A stretch of 60,303 nt of DNA from an uncultured Oscillospiraceae bacterium (GTDB taxonomy: Bacteria > Bacillota > Clostridia > Oscillospirales > Oscillospiraceae), in contig CANPVS010000015.1 of assembly GCA_947581795.1 (NCBI GenBank), positions 1 through 60,303 of the forward strand, read 5' to 3'. Below, one piece after another: positions 23,478-31,323 of this stretch. The position numbers were made by a program, and so were the translations under genes. The notes below the pieces were generated by a model. The model had not been told where the DNA came from and made no database searches. It saw only the letters and a list, made by a program, of their open reading frames with translations. The stretch's first letter is position 1; each line of letters starts with the position of its first letter.

Positions 23478-24483
23478 GGCCCTGTGCGCCCTGGCTCTGG
23501 CCCTGGGGCTGCTGGCCGGCTGCGGGAAAGACCCGGCTATGGAAAAGCACGAAAAGCAGCTGTTCGCCATGGACACGGTCATGCTCCTCACGGTTTACGG
23601 GGACGGATACGAGGCGGCGCTGGACGCCGCCGTGGACACCATCAACGGCCTGGCGGCGGATTTGGACCCGGAGAAAGAGGGCGGCTCCCTACGCACCCTG
23701 AACGCCGGGGCGGGCGGCCCTGTGGCCGTGTCGGCGGACTGCGTAGCCGTGCTGGACACGGCCTTGGACGTGTGGGCGGAGACGGGCGGGGCCCTGGACC
23801 CGGCTCTCTACCCGGTCATCAAGGCCTGGGGCTTCACCACGGGCGAGTACCGGGTGCCGGAGCAGACCGAGCTTGACGCCCTGCTGGCGGAAAAGGACAC
23901 GGGGGCTATTGCCATAGATTGCAGTACCGTGACTATGCCGGCGGGTATGGAGCTGTCTCTCGGCGCGGTGGCCAAGGGCTACGCCGCCCAGAAAGCCGCG
24001 GAGGCCATGGCGGCCGCCGGAGCGGAGCACGCCATATTGTCCCTGGGCGGGAACGTGCAGACCCTGGGCGAGACCCGGCCCGATGGGAAGCCCTGGCAGG
24101 TGGCCGTGACGGACCCCAGCGACACGGGGGCCTATGTGGGCACCCTGTCCGTGGGCCAGACGGCGGTGGTCACCTCCGGGGGCTATCAGCGGTATTTTGA
24201 CGAGGACGGGAAACGGTATATCCACATCCTGGACCCGGCCACGGGCCGCCCGGCGGACAACGATCTGCTGTCCGTCACGGTGGTGACGGCGGACGGGGCC
24301 CGGGCGGACGCTTTGAGCACGGCGCTGTTCGTGCTGGGGTCGGAGGGGGCCCTGGATTACGCCGCTGCCCACGAGGATGTGGACCTGGTTCTCATCACCA
24401 AGGACGGCCGGGTGATCGTGACCGCGGGGCTCCGGGAGGGTTTCGCCGAGGCCGGCGAGGGGTATACCTATGAATATGAATGA
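23452..24483 (+). CDS. apbE: FAD:protein FMN transferase (ApbE lipoprotein)
   Basis: A 343-residue lipoprotein. The signal ends in LGLLAGC with the lipobox Cys, then KQLFAMDTVMLLTVYGD opens the ApbE fold. Further marks are GAVAKGYAAQKAAEAM, SLGGNVQTLG and the Asp-bearing HILDPATGRPADNDLLSVTVVTADGARADALSTALFVLG. ApbE attaches FMN by a phosphoester to Thr/Ser of extracytoplasmic flavoproteins such as Rnf and Nqr subunits. No target is encoded in the window. It overlaps both neighbours (26 bases before, 14 after). Confidence 0.93.
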   Translation: MRPTRRSCKALCALALALGLLAGCGKDPAMEKHEKQLFAMDTVMLLTVYGDGYEAALDAAVDTINGLAADLDPEKEGGSLRTLNAGAGGPVAVSADCVAVLDTALDVWAETGGALDPALYPVIKAWGFTTGEYRVPEQTELDALLAEKDTGAIAIDCSTVTMPAGMELSLGAVAKGYAAQKAAEAMAAAGAEHAILSLGGNVQTLGETRPDGKPWQVAVTDPSDTGAYVGTLSVGQTAVVTSGGYQRYFDEDGKRYIHILDPATGRPADNDLLSVTVVTADGARADALSTALFVLGSEGALDYAAAHEDVDLVLITKDGRVIVTAGLREGFAEAGEGYTYEYE

Positions 24484-24976
24484 GCTTTTGATGAGGCCCG
24501 CGCCGGAGGCGGCGCGGGCCCTCGTCGGCAAGATGCTGGTCCGCCGCCTGCCGGACGGCACGGAGATACGGGCCCGCATCACGGAGACGGAGGCATACTT
24601 TGGCGAGAGCGACACCGCCTGCCATGCATGCCACGGCCGGACGAAGCGCACCGAGGTGCTGTACCACCGGGCGGGGACCATATACGTGTACCTGTGCTAC
24701 GGCATCCACTGGATGCTGAACCTGGTGACCGGCGGGGAAGACGACCCCCAGGCGGTGCTGATACGTGGCGTGGAGGGGGCCTCCGGCCCGGGGCGGGTCA
24801 CCAAGTATCTCCATATCGACAAAAGCCTGAACAACTGTCTCCTGGGAGGGGAGCTTAGCCTGGAGGATGACGGGTATGTGCCGCCGGAGATAACGGCTTC
24901 CCCCCGGGTGGGCATCGGCTACGCGTCCCCAGAGGACCAGGCAAAACTCTGGCGGTTCACCGCGAAGAACGCATAG
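24470..24976 (+). CDS. 3-methyladenine DNA glycosylase (AAG/Mpg family)
   Basis: A 168-residue base-excision enzyme of the AAG family, cytoplasmic. Family marks: ALVGKMLVRRLPDG, RITETEAYFGESDTACHACHGRTKRTEVLYHRAGTIYVYLCYGIHWMLNLVTG (catalytic Glu in ETEAY) and QAVLIRGVEG. The C-terminal half is somewhat shorter than the usual about 190-200 residues, but the SGPGRVTKYLHIDKSLN segment is intact. It overlaps apbE by 14 bases. Confidence 0.92.
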   Translation: MNMNELLMRPAPEAARALVGKMLVRRLPDGTEIRARITETEAYFGESDTACHACHGRTKRTEVLYHRAGTIYVYLCYGIHWMLNLVTGGEDDPQAVLIRGVEGASGPGRVTKYLHIDKSLNNCLLGGELSLEDDGYVPPEITASPRVGIGYASPEDQAKLWRFTAKNA

Positions 24977-25012
24977 TTTACCCAAAACGAATAGAGAAAG
25001 AGAGAAAGAAAA

Positions 25013-25870
25013 ATGGAAAATGAAGCGCTCTGGAAGAAAACCACGGCCATGAAGCTGATCGCGGTCACGCTCTTGATTGTACTGCTCACCCTGTCTGTGA
25101 CGGTGGGCGACAAGTATTTCAGCAACCCGGAACATTATTCCCAGACTCTGTCGGCCCTGGATGATAAAGAGGAAAAGGTCCTGACGCTGACAGGTTCCTG
25201 CGCCACGGCGGCTACCCTTCTTGCTGCCGTACCGGACGACGCAACGACCCCAGTGGCCGACGAGATAGCGGACCTGGCATCAACCTTCGCGATCGTGCTC
25301 TCGGTGATTTTCATTGAGAAATACTCGGTGACGCTGATCGGGCATATGGCATTCCGGTATCTGTTTCCCCTGGCGATCCTGCTGCTGATAGCCGGGATAC
25401 TGTCCAACAGGTTCTTTTTGAAACGGTGGGCGATAAAACTCGGTATATTTGGGGCTATCGTATGCTTCATCATACCCTTTGCCATGGATGTGTCCGGCCT
25501 GATCGAGAATACAGCCGATTACAAGATCGAGCAGACCATTGCCGAGGCTGAAGAGATCAGCGAGGAGATCAGCGAAAACACGGACTCCGAGGGGAATTTC
25601 TTTACAAAGGTATTGGAAAAAATCAAAGGTGGTATAACCGGTCTGATGGATCGCGCCAACGACTTGCTTAAGAGAATGCTGGAGACGGCCGCGGTGTTGC
25701 TGGCCACCGCCTGCATCATACCCATCGCGGTGGTAGTAGTGATGGTCTGGGTAATCAAAGCACTGTTCGCCATGCCGATCAAAGCCCCTGCCCGCCTGCC
25801 GGGGAAGGTCCCCGGCCAGGTCAGAGGACACGGGCGCCCGGATGACACGGACGACCCTGCGGACGAATGA
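25013..25870 (+). CDS. Membrane protein of unknown function, five or so helices
   Basis: A 285-residue protein. Membrane helices are predicted at about 14-32, 88-106, 112-130, 135-155 and 220-246, with an acidic helical stretch (AEAEEISEEISENTDSEG) in the cytoplasmic or outer loop between the last two, and a Pro/basic tail. The sequence resembles uncharacterised membrane proteins found in many bacteria, but I cannot name a family. Its last 4 bases overlap the radical SAM gene (ATGA), so the two are coupled. Confidence 0.7.
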   Translation: MENEALWKKTTAMKLIAVTLLIVLLTLSVTVGDKYFSNPEHYSQTLSALDDKEEKVLTLTGSCATAATLLAAVPDDATTPVADEIADLASTFAIVLSVIFIEKYSVTLIGHMAFRYLFPLAILLLIAGILSNRFFLKRWAIKLGIFGAIVCFIIPFAMDVSGLIENTADYKIEQTIAEAEEISEEISENTDSEGNFFTKVLEKIKGGITGLMDRANDLLKRMLETAAVLLATACIIPIAVVVVMVWVIKALFAMPIKAPARLPGKVPGQVRGHGRPDDTDDPADE

Positions 25871-26736
25871 CGATGATCTGTTCCATCTGTCCGAGAAAAT
25901 GCGGCGCGCTGCGGGATGAGGCCCACGCGGGCTTCTGCGGCGTGGGGGACGCGCCGGTGGTGAGCCGGGCCGCGCCCCACTTCTGGGAGGAGCCCTGTAT
26001 CAGTGGGACCCGGGGCAGCGGCGCGGTGTTCTTCGCCGGGTGCAATCTCCGGTGCGTGTTCTGCCAGAACCATGACATCAGCGCCGGGGCCAACGGGAAA
26101 ACCGTCACAGTGGACCGGCTGAGGGCGATATTCCGGGAGCTGGAGGGGCAGGGGGTCCACAACCTGAATCTCGTCACCGCCTCCCACTTCCTGCCGTTCG
26201 TGCTGAAGGCCCTGGAGCCACAGCCGGCCATCCCTGTGGTGTGGAACACCGGCGGGTATGAGTCGATATTGGCCCTGAAGGCCCTGGAGGGGCATGTCCA
26301 GGTGTACCTGCCGGACATGAAATATATGGACGGCGCACTGGCGGCGTCTCTCTCCGGCGCGGGGGACTATCCCAATGTGGCCCAGGCTGCTATCCGGGAG
26401 ATGTTCCGCCAGACCGGGCCGTACCAGCTGGACGATGACGGCATGCTGGTCCGGGGCGTGATGATCCGGCATCTGGTCCTGCCGGGGCAGCTGGACAACA
26501 CCTTCGCGGTGCTGGACTGGATCCGGGAGACCTTCCGGGACGGGGGCGTGCTGGTGTCCCTCATGGGCCAGTATACCCCCAACGGCGTGGGCGGCCCGGA
26601 CCGGCGGCTCACGGCGGAGGAGTACAGGCGGGCGGTGGATTACATGGCCGCCCTGGGCCTTTTGGAGGGCTACACCCAGGAGCTTTCCAGCGCCGAGAGC
26701 GCCTACACCCCGCCCTTCGACGGGACAGGGGTGTGA
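25867..26736 (+). CDS. Radical SAM protein related to PflA/PflX activating enzymes
   Basis: A 289-residue protein. N-terminal Cys pairs CSICPRKC and GFCGVGD are followed by the radical SAM site FFAGCNLRCVFCQN (C59, C63, C66: C-x3-C-x2-C), then HNLNLVTASHFLPFVLKAL and IPVVWNTGGYES as in the PflX-like group of activase homologues. The protein binds a 4Fe-4S cluster and SAM and probably modifies or activates another protein; no glycyl-radical enzyme is in the window. Last gene of the 22455-26736 run. Confidence 0.88.
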   Translation: MTMICSICPRKCGALRDEAHAGFCGVGDAPVVSRAAPHFWEEPCISGTRGSGAVFFAGCNLRCVFCQNHDISAGANGKTVTVDRLRAIFRELEGQGVHNLNLVTASHFLPFVLKALEPQPAIPVVWNTGGYESILALKALEGHVQVYLPDMKYMDGALAASLSGAGDYPNVAQAAIREMFRQTGPYQLDDDGMLVRGVMIRHLVLPGQLDNTFAVLDWIRETFRDGGVLVSLMGQYTPNGVGGPDRRLTAEEYRRAVDYMAALGLLEGYTQELSSAESAYTPPFDGTGV

Positions 26737-26757
26737 ACACCCCGATAAATATGGAAT

Positions 26758-26870
26758 GCCTCCCTCTGACGAGGGAGGTGGCGCGCCCGCTAGGGCGCGA
26801 CGGAGGGAGAGAGACTATTTCCGTCCTCTTCTTTTGATGGTGTCCAAAGGCCCCCTCGCCAGAGGGGGCC
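26758..26870. repeat. MITE-like palindromic repeat, copy 1
   Basis: 113 bp. It starts GCCTCCCTCTGACGAGGGAGG and ends GGCCCCCTCGCCAGAGGGGGCC; each end is a hairpin, and the ends are also complementary to each other. Inside it carries GACGGAGGGAGAGA. It shares these blocks with 30285-30376 and 33871-33980. Confidence 0.8.
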
Positions 26871-26881
26871 TGCTGTTTTCT

Positions 26882-27052
26882 TCACTTTTCCGATGGCTCA
26901 TCCTCCGCGGTCAGGTACAACTCCTCTGCCTCATACAGAGCTTTTTGCAGGATGTCCCGCCCGGCGGCAGTATCCGACTCTTCCGGTAGCGCGTCCAGCG
27001 CCTCCGACGCAGCAGCGCACAGGATATGGTACATCATCTTATAATCCGGCAT
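26882..27052 (-). CDS. Small acidic helical protein
   Basis: A 56-residue protein: MPDYKMMYHILCAAASEALDALPEESDTAAGRDILQKALYEAEELYLTAEDEPSEK. It reads as two amphipathic helices. GGAGG lies 9 bases before the ATG. Similar short MYHxLxxAxxxAL proteins occur in clostridia without known function. It is divergent from the XRE gene that follows; the AT-rich gap 27067-27168 is the shared control region. Confidence 0.6.
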   Translation of the reverse strand: MPDYKMMYHILCAAASEALDALPEESDTAAGRDILQKALYEAEELYLTAEDEPSEK

Positions 27053-27168
27053 AAGGCATGGCCTCCTTTACTTTTATTTATCGTAATAATTATACGACAA
27101 TAATCATTAAAATACAACGCTTTGTCAAAGTATAATTAACGAAAATAAGAAGCAAAGGACGAAGCGGC

Positions 27169-27477
27169 GTGAAGGACATCCTGGGAACCATTGCCATATA
27201 CCGACAGGAGCGGGGCTGGACGGAGTACCAGCTCGCGGAGCGCTCTGGTCTGCCCCAGTCCACCATTTCGTCCTGGTATCGCAAAAACATGGTGCCGACG
27301 GTGCCCTCTTTGGAGAAAGTGTGTGCCGCCTTCGGTATCACCCTCTCCCAGCTGTTCGCGGAAAACAATGAACCGGTGGCACTGACTCCTTCACAAAGAG
27401 AGTTGCTGGATAAATGGGACCGGCTTGATGAGGAACAGCAAGCGGCCATCTTTCAGCTCATCGAAAAAATGTCATAA
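27169..27477 (+). CDS. XRE-family helix-turn-helix regulator
   Basis: A 102-residue protein with a GTG start behind AAGGACGAAGCGGC. The HTH is at residues 8-62 (TIAIYRQERGWTEYQLAERSGLPQSTISSWYRKNMVPTVPSLEKVCAAFGITLSQLF). A C-terminal helix follows (ELLDKWDRLDEEQQAAIFQLIEKM), typical of small clostridial regulators. The target is unknown. Confidence 0.87.
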   Translation: MKDILGTIAIYRQERGWTEYQLAERSGLPQSTISSWYRKNMVPTVPSLEKVCAAFGITLSQLFAENNEPVALTPSQRELLDKWDRLDEEQQAAIFQLIEKMS

Positions 27478-27487
27478 ACGCGCTCAA

Positions 27488-27510
27488 GGCCCCCCTCGTC
27501 TGAGGGGGCT
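27488..27510 (+). terminator. Terminator made of a partial MITE-like repeat end
   Basis: GGCCCCCCTCGTC...GAGGGGGCT followed by TTTCT, downstream of the XRE gene. It equals the right end of the 26758/30285/33871 repeats. Confidence 0.7.
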
Positions 27511-27604
27511 TTTCTATGCTCTGTCCTCTCCCATTTCCCCCTTTTTTGCGGCATCGTCCCTCTATAATGTATCCATGATATGCGATACAAAGGGGGAATA
27601 TGCC

Positions 27605-28396
27605 GTGCAGATGCTGAAGACGAGGCGGCGGGAGGCCGTGGTGAACGTGGCGGTGGAAGACATTGAGCCCGGGCCCTATCAGCCCCGGCAGAACTTCGAC
27701 CCGGCCCGGCTGGAGGAGCTGGCGGCCAGCATCCGCCGCTACGGGGTGCTGAGCCCCCTGTCCGTCCGGTACCGGGCGGGCCGGTATGAGCTGGTGGCCG
27801 GGGAGCGGCGGCTGCGGGCGGCGAAGATGGCGGGCTTGGAGCGGGTCCCCTGCCTCATCCTGGAGGTGGACGAGGCGGAGAGCGGCGTGATAGCCCTGGT
27901 GGAGAACCTGCAGCGGCAGGACCTGGACTTCATCGAGCAGGCCCGGGGCATCGCCCGGCTCATGGACCAGTTCGGCATGAGCCAGGAGGAGTGCGCCCGG
28001 CGGCTGGGGAAGAGCCAGTCCGCCGTGGCCAACAAGCTGCGGCTTTTGAAGCTGCCGGAGGACGTGCTGGCGAAGCTCCGGGCGGCGGAGCTCACCGAGC
28101 GCCACGGCCGGGCGCTGCTGCGCCTTCCCGACGACGACCTGCGCCGTCAGGCCCTGGACCACATCATCGCGGGGCAGCTCACCGTCCCCGCCACGGACAG
28201 CTACATAGACGCCCTTTTGGAGCGCCAGACCCGCCCCGCCCCCACCCGGACCCGGTTCGTTTTGAAGGACGTGCGGGTATTTTTGAACACCCTCCAGCGC
28301 AGCGTGGACGTGATGCGCCAGGGGGGCGTGGACGTGGGGATGCTCCGGGAGCAGACCGACCAGGAGATGGTGGTCACCATCCGGATCAGGCGGTAA
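27605..28396 (+). CDS. ParB/Noc-family DNA-binding protein without a ParA partner
   Basis: A 263-residue protein with a GTG start behind GGGGGAATATGCC. It has the full ParB order: VNVAVEDIEPGPYQPRQNFD, LEELAASIRRYGVLSPLSVR, GRYELVAGERRLRAAKMAGL (the GERR CTP-binding arginines), ALVENLQRQDLDFIEQARG, and HTH MSQEECARRLGKSQSAVANKLRLLKLP. The length fits ParB or the nucleoid-occlusion protein Noc. Usually such genes sit by parA, gidB or the replication origin; none of these is here. No parS palindrome was seen nearby. It may be a second, extra ParB or a Noc-like regulator. MATE and DUF523 genes follow on the same strand. Confidence 0.88.
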   Translation: MQMLKTRRREAVVNVAVEDIEPGPYQPRQNFDPARLEELAASIRRYGVLSPLSVRYRAGRYELVAGERRLRAAKMAGLERVPCLILEVDEAESGVIALVENLQRQDLDFIEQARGIARLMDQFGMSQEECARRLGKSQSAVANKLRLLKLPEDVLAKLRAAELTERHGRALLRLPDDDLRRQALDHIIAGQLTVPATDSYIDALLERQTRPAPTRTRFVLKDVRVFLNTLQRSVDVMRQGGVDVGMLREQTDQEMVVTIRIRR

Positions 28397-28462
28397 ATTT
28401 TCCCTTGTGTTCGGCCCGCCATGGGGATAAAATAAAGAAAAACGAGAGAAAAAGAGACATCT

Positions 28463-29830
28463 ATGGCGGAGAAGAAGACCCTCATAAAAGACTATACTTC
28501 CGGCCCCGTGGCCCGGCAGCTGCTGGCCTTCGCGTGGCCCTTCATGCTGTCCAACCTGCTACAGACGGCTTACAACCTGGTGGACATGGTGGTGGTGGGC
28601 CGGTACGTGGGCCCGGCGGGCCTGTCCGCCGTGGGCGTGGGCGCGGACCTCATCCACTTCTACACCTTCGTGTGCATGGGGTTCTGCAACGCCGGGCAGG
28701 TGCTCATCAGCCAGTACGTGGGCCTCAAAGACCGGGAGAACCTCTCCCGGGTCGTGGGCGTGATGTTCACCTTTATCCTGGGGCTCAGCGTCGTCATATC
28801 CGCCCTGGGCCTTGCTTTCGCCGGGCGGGTGATGGCCCTTCTGAACGTGCCGCCGGAGGCCATGGATTACTGCCGCCAGTACACGGTGTGCTGCACGGCG
28901 GGGCTCTTCTTCCTGGTGGGCTACGTGATGGTGGCGGCCATATTGCGGGGCATGGGCCAGTCCAAAATGCCCATGGTGTTCATCGTCATCGCGTCGGCGC
29001 TGAACGTGGCGCTGGATATCCTGTTCGTGTCCGGGGGCATGGGCCCCTTCGGCGCGGCCCTTGCCACGGTCATCGCCCAGGGCGTGAGCTTCGTGCTGTG
29101 CGTGGGGTATCTGTGGCGCCGGCGGGGCGACCTGGGGTTTGAATTCCATCTGAAATATCTCTGGCCGGACCGGGGGAACCTGGCGAAGCTTTTGAAGCTG
29201 GGCGTGCCCATGGGCATCCAGTCCTGCGCCATCAACCTCTCCATGCTGTTCGTGTCCAGCCGCCTGAACGTCTACGGTGTGACCGTGTCCGCCGTCACGG
29301 GGGTGGGCAACAAGCTCTCCACCGTGGCCAGCATCATCTGCCTGGCCCTGAGCCAGTCCGGGGCCACCATGGTGGGCCAGAACTTCGCCGCCCGGAAGTT
29401 CAACCGGGTAACAAAGACCCTCATCACGGCGGTGGCCGTGGGACTGGGATACTCGGCGGCGCTGTCGGCGGTGATGCTGGCCGCGCCGGAGGCGGTGTTC
29501 GCCCTCTTCGACGACGACCCGGCGGTGCTGGCCATGAGCCACAGCTACACCCTGGTGGCGGTCCTGAACTTCTTCGGCTACGCCCTGCGGGGGCCCAGCA
29601 CGGCATTGTGCAACGGCATGGGCTTTCCCGTCATGAACTTCGTGCTGGGCATATTGGACGGCGTGGTCATGCGCATCGGCCTGTGCGTGCTCCTGGCGGA
29701 GGGGTTCCATATGGGCGTCATGGGCTACTGGCTGGGCGGGGCCCTCGCGGGGTTCACGTTCTTTATCGTCATGTTCCCCTATTTCCTGTCCGGGAAGTGG
29801 AAGAATCGGGCAGCGCCGGCAACATCTTGA
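28463..29830 (+). CDS. MATE-family multidrug efflux transporter
   Basis: A 455-residue inner-membrane antiporter with about 12 helices. MATE marks: FAWPFMLSNLLQTAYNLVDMVVVGRYVGPAGLSAVGVG at helix 1-2, GLKDRENLSRVVG, and the second half GVPMGIQSCAINLSMLFVSSRLN plus LSQSGATMVGQNFAARKFNRV. It exports cationic drugs or metabolites by Na+ or H+ exchange; the substrate is not predictable. It follows parB by 66 bases and precedes DUF523 by 15. Confidence 0.95.
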   Translation: MAEKKTLIKDYTSGPVARQLLAFAWPFMLSNLLQTAYNLVDMVVVGRYVGPAGLSAVGVGADLIHFYTFVCMGFCNAGQVLISQYVGLKDRENLSRVVGVMFTFILGLSVVISALGLAFAGRVMALLNVPPEAMDYCRQYTVCCTAGLFFLVGYVMVAAILRGMGQSKMPMVFIVIASALNVALDILFVSGGMGPFGAALATVIAQGVSFVLCVGYLWRRRGDLGFEFHLKYLWPDRGNLAKLLKLGVPMGIQSCAINLSMLFVSSRLNVYGVTVSAVTGVGNKLSTVASIICLALSQSGATMVGQNFAARKFNRVTKTLITAVAVGLGYSAALSAVMLAAPEAVFALFDDDPAVLAMSHSYTLVAVLNFFGYALRGPSTALCNGMGFPVMNFVLGILDGVVMRIGLCVLLAEGFHMGVMGYWLGGALAGFTFFIVMFPYFLSGKWKNRAAPATS

Positions 29831-29845
29831 AAAGGAGAGAGAAAG

Positions 29846-30265
29846 ATGATCCTTGTGAGCGGGTGCCTTTTGGGCGTCAACTGCAAGTATAACGGCGGCA
29901 ACAATGACAACGCCGCCGTACATAAGTTCCTGGAGGGCAAGGAATACGTGGTGTTCTGCCCGGAGCGGGCCTCCGGCCTTCTCGCCCCCCGGCTGCCCAG
30001 CGAGATACGGGGGAACAAAGTCTACAGCAAAGCGGGGGACGACGTGACAGCGGAATTCCGGTCCGGAGCGGAGAAGGCCCTGGCCTTCTGTAAGGCCCAC
30101 GGCGTCACCCAGGCCATATTGAAGGCCCGGAGCCCCTCCTGCGGCGTCCGCGCCGTCTATGACGGCACGTTTACCGGGCATGTGGTCCCCGGCATGGGCG
30201 TCACTGCCCAGCTCCTGGCGGAGAATGGGATAGAGCTCCTGGATGAAGAGGATTTGGTCACCTGA
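29846..30265 (+). CDS. DUF523 family protein
   Basis: A 139-residue protein. The DUF523 pattern is clear: MILVSGCLLGVNCKYNGGNN, VVFCPERASGL and LKARSPSCGVRAVYDGTFTGHVVPGMGVTAQLL. The conserved Cys residues (in SGCLLGVNC, VFCPE and SPSCG) suggest metal or cluster binding. Its role is not established. It follows the MATE gene behind AAAAGGAGAGAGAAAG. Confidence 0.92.
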   Translation: MILVSGCLLGVNCKYNGGNNDNAAVHKFLEGKEYVVFCPERASGLLAPRLPSEIRGNKVYSKAGDDVTAEFRSGAEKALAFCKAHGVTQAILKARSPSCGVRAVYDGTFTGHVVPGMGVTAQLLAENGIELLDEEDLVT

Positions 30266-30284
30266 CGTGCGTATACTGCGAAAA

Positions 30285-30376
30285 GCCTCCCTCTGACGAG
30301 GGAGGCGGAGGGAGAGACCGTTTTTTCTCTCCCCCAGTCTCGCTAACGCTCGACAGCCCCCTCGTCAGAGGGGGCC
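30285..30376. repeat. MITE-like palindromic repeat, copy 2
   Basis: 92 bp, GCCTCCCTCTGACGAGGGAGG to GCCCCCTCGTCAGAGGGGGCC. The inner GGAGGGAGAGA/TCTCTCCCCC also pairs, giving a branched fold. The middle arm is shorter than in copies 1 and 3. Confidence 0.8.
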
Positions 30377-30414
30377 ATATTCCTTGCACCGCCATGGCAC
30401 CAACGTCACAAAAA

Positions 30415-30436
30415 GGGTGCGCCCTGAGGCGCACCC
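30415..30436 (-). terminator. Terminator of hpf
   Basis: GGGTGCGCC and GGCGCACCC around CTGA, with A-runs that read TTTTTG on the minus strand. Confidence 0.75.
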
Positions 30437-30454
30437 TTGAAATTTAGTTCGGTT

Positions 30455-30994
30455 TCAGTCCGCGGAATCGGAGATCATGCCGTAGCCGCCGTCCTTGCGC
30501 TTGTACACCACAGAGAAGGCGTCGTTCTCCTCCTGGTTGCGGAAGGCGAAGAAGGTGTGACCCAGCAGGTCCATCTGCATGACCGCCTCCTCGGGGCTCA
30601 TGGGCTTGAGGGGGAAGCGCTTGGCGCGGATGATGCGGTAATCCGCTTCTTCCTCGTCGTCGGGCATGGCCTCCGGCGCGGAGGTGCGCTCGAAGGCGCC
30701 GTCCCGCAGGCGCTTTTCCAGGCGGGTCTTGTTTTTCCGCACCTGCCGCACCAGCGCGGCGCAGGCGGAGTCGATGGAGGCAAACATATCGCTGGTGGTC
30801 TCGGTCACCCGATAGAACATGCCGTTGTTGCGGATGGTCACCTCCGCCGTGTAACGGCCGCGCTCCGCGCTGAAGGTGATGGAGGCGTCGCTCTCCGTGC
30901 GGAAGAGCTTGTCGATCTTGCCGACCTTCTTCTCCGCGTAGGCGCGCAGCTCATCGGATACCTCGTATTTTTTGCCGGTGATGGTAAATGTCAT
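30455..30994 (-). CDS. hpf: Ribosome hibernation promoting factor, long form
   Basis: A 179-residue protein. The N-terminal half (MTFTITGKKYEVSDELRAYAEKKVGKIDKLF ... ITFSAERGRYTAEVTIRNNGMFYRVTETTSDMFASIDSACAALVRQVRK) is the ribosome-binding fold. The C-terminal half (IIRAKRFPLKPMSPEEAVMQMDLLGHTFFAFRNQEENDAFSVVYKRKDGGYGMI) is the dimerisation domain of long Hpf, which makes 100S ribosomes in stationary phase. GGAGG precedes the start. It is transcribed divergently from metK. Confidence 0.96.
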   Translation of the reverse strand: MTFTITGKKYEVSDELRAYAEKKVGKIDKLFRTESDASITFSAERGRYTAEVTIRNNGMFYRVTETTSDMFASIDSACAALVRQVRKNKTRLEKRLRDGAFERTSAPEAMPDDEEEADYRIIRAKRFPLKPMSPEEAVMQMDLLGHTFFAFRNQEENDAFSVVYKRKDGGYGMISDSAD

Positions 30995-31104
30995 GGTACT
31001 CTACCTCCTTTGTGGAAATTGTACCACACATTTCGAGACAGCACAATAGTTTTTATGAAAAATCTCCACACCGATTTCCAGAAAAAGGTTATTTATATTT
31101 TCCC

Positions 31105-31132
31105 TTGACAACGGGGAAAGACATGATACAAT
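31105..31132 (+). promoter_or_regulatory. metK promoter
   Basis: TTGACA (31105-31110), 16 bp, TACAAT (31127-31132), 20 bases before the riboswitch P1 stem. Confidence 0.8.
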
Positions 31133-31152
31133 ACATTCAGACAATTTTATAG

Positions 31153-31250
31153 CCTTATCAAGAGTGGCGGAGGGACCGGCCCTGTGAAGCCCGGCAACCT
31201 ATGCGAGAGCAAAAGGTGCCAAATCCGGCGGTGTAAATCGAGAGATAAGG
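31153..31250 (+). ncRNA. SAM-I (S-box) riboswitch
   Basis: The aptamer core is recognisable: P1 CCTTATC (31153-31159) pairing with GATAAGG (31244-31250), AGAGTGGCGGAGGGACCGGCCC, TGAAGCCCGGCAACC, then AGGTGCCAAATCC. It binds S-adenosylmethionine and lowers expression of metK when SAM is high. The hairpin at 31269-31288 is the expression platform. Confidence 0.95.
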
Positions 31251-31268
31251 AACGATACGTTTCCAACT

Positions 31269-31288
31269 GCCCGCCGGTCCCGGCGGGC
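31269..31288 (+). terminator. Expression-platform hairpin of the S-box leader
   Basis: GCCCGCCGG-TC-CCGGCGGGC, followed by ATTCTTGATG. The T-tract is short, so it is a modest terminator; it could also act by hiding the leader before the ribosome binding site at 31311. Confidence 0.6.
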
Positions 31289-31323
31289 ATTCTTGATGGG
31301 CGGATATGCAAAGGAGATTTATC

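Noticed and set aside
27520-27604. A third copy of the 7754/10559 promoter element before parB
   Set aside because: Only a loose run of C and T (CCATTTCCCCCTTTTTT) is shared; the three conserved blocks are missing.
27480-28460. A parS or Noc-binding site near parB
   Set aside because: No palindrome like TGTTTCACGTGAAACA or ATTTCCCGGGAAAT was found near the gene by eye.
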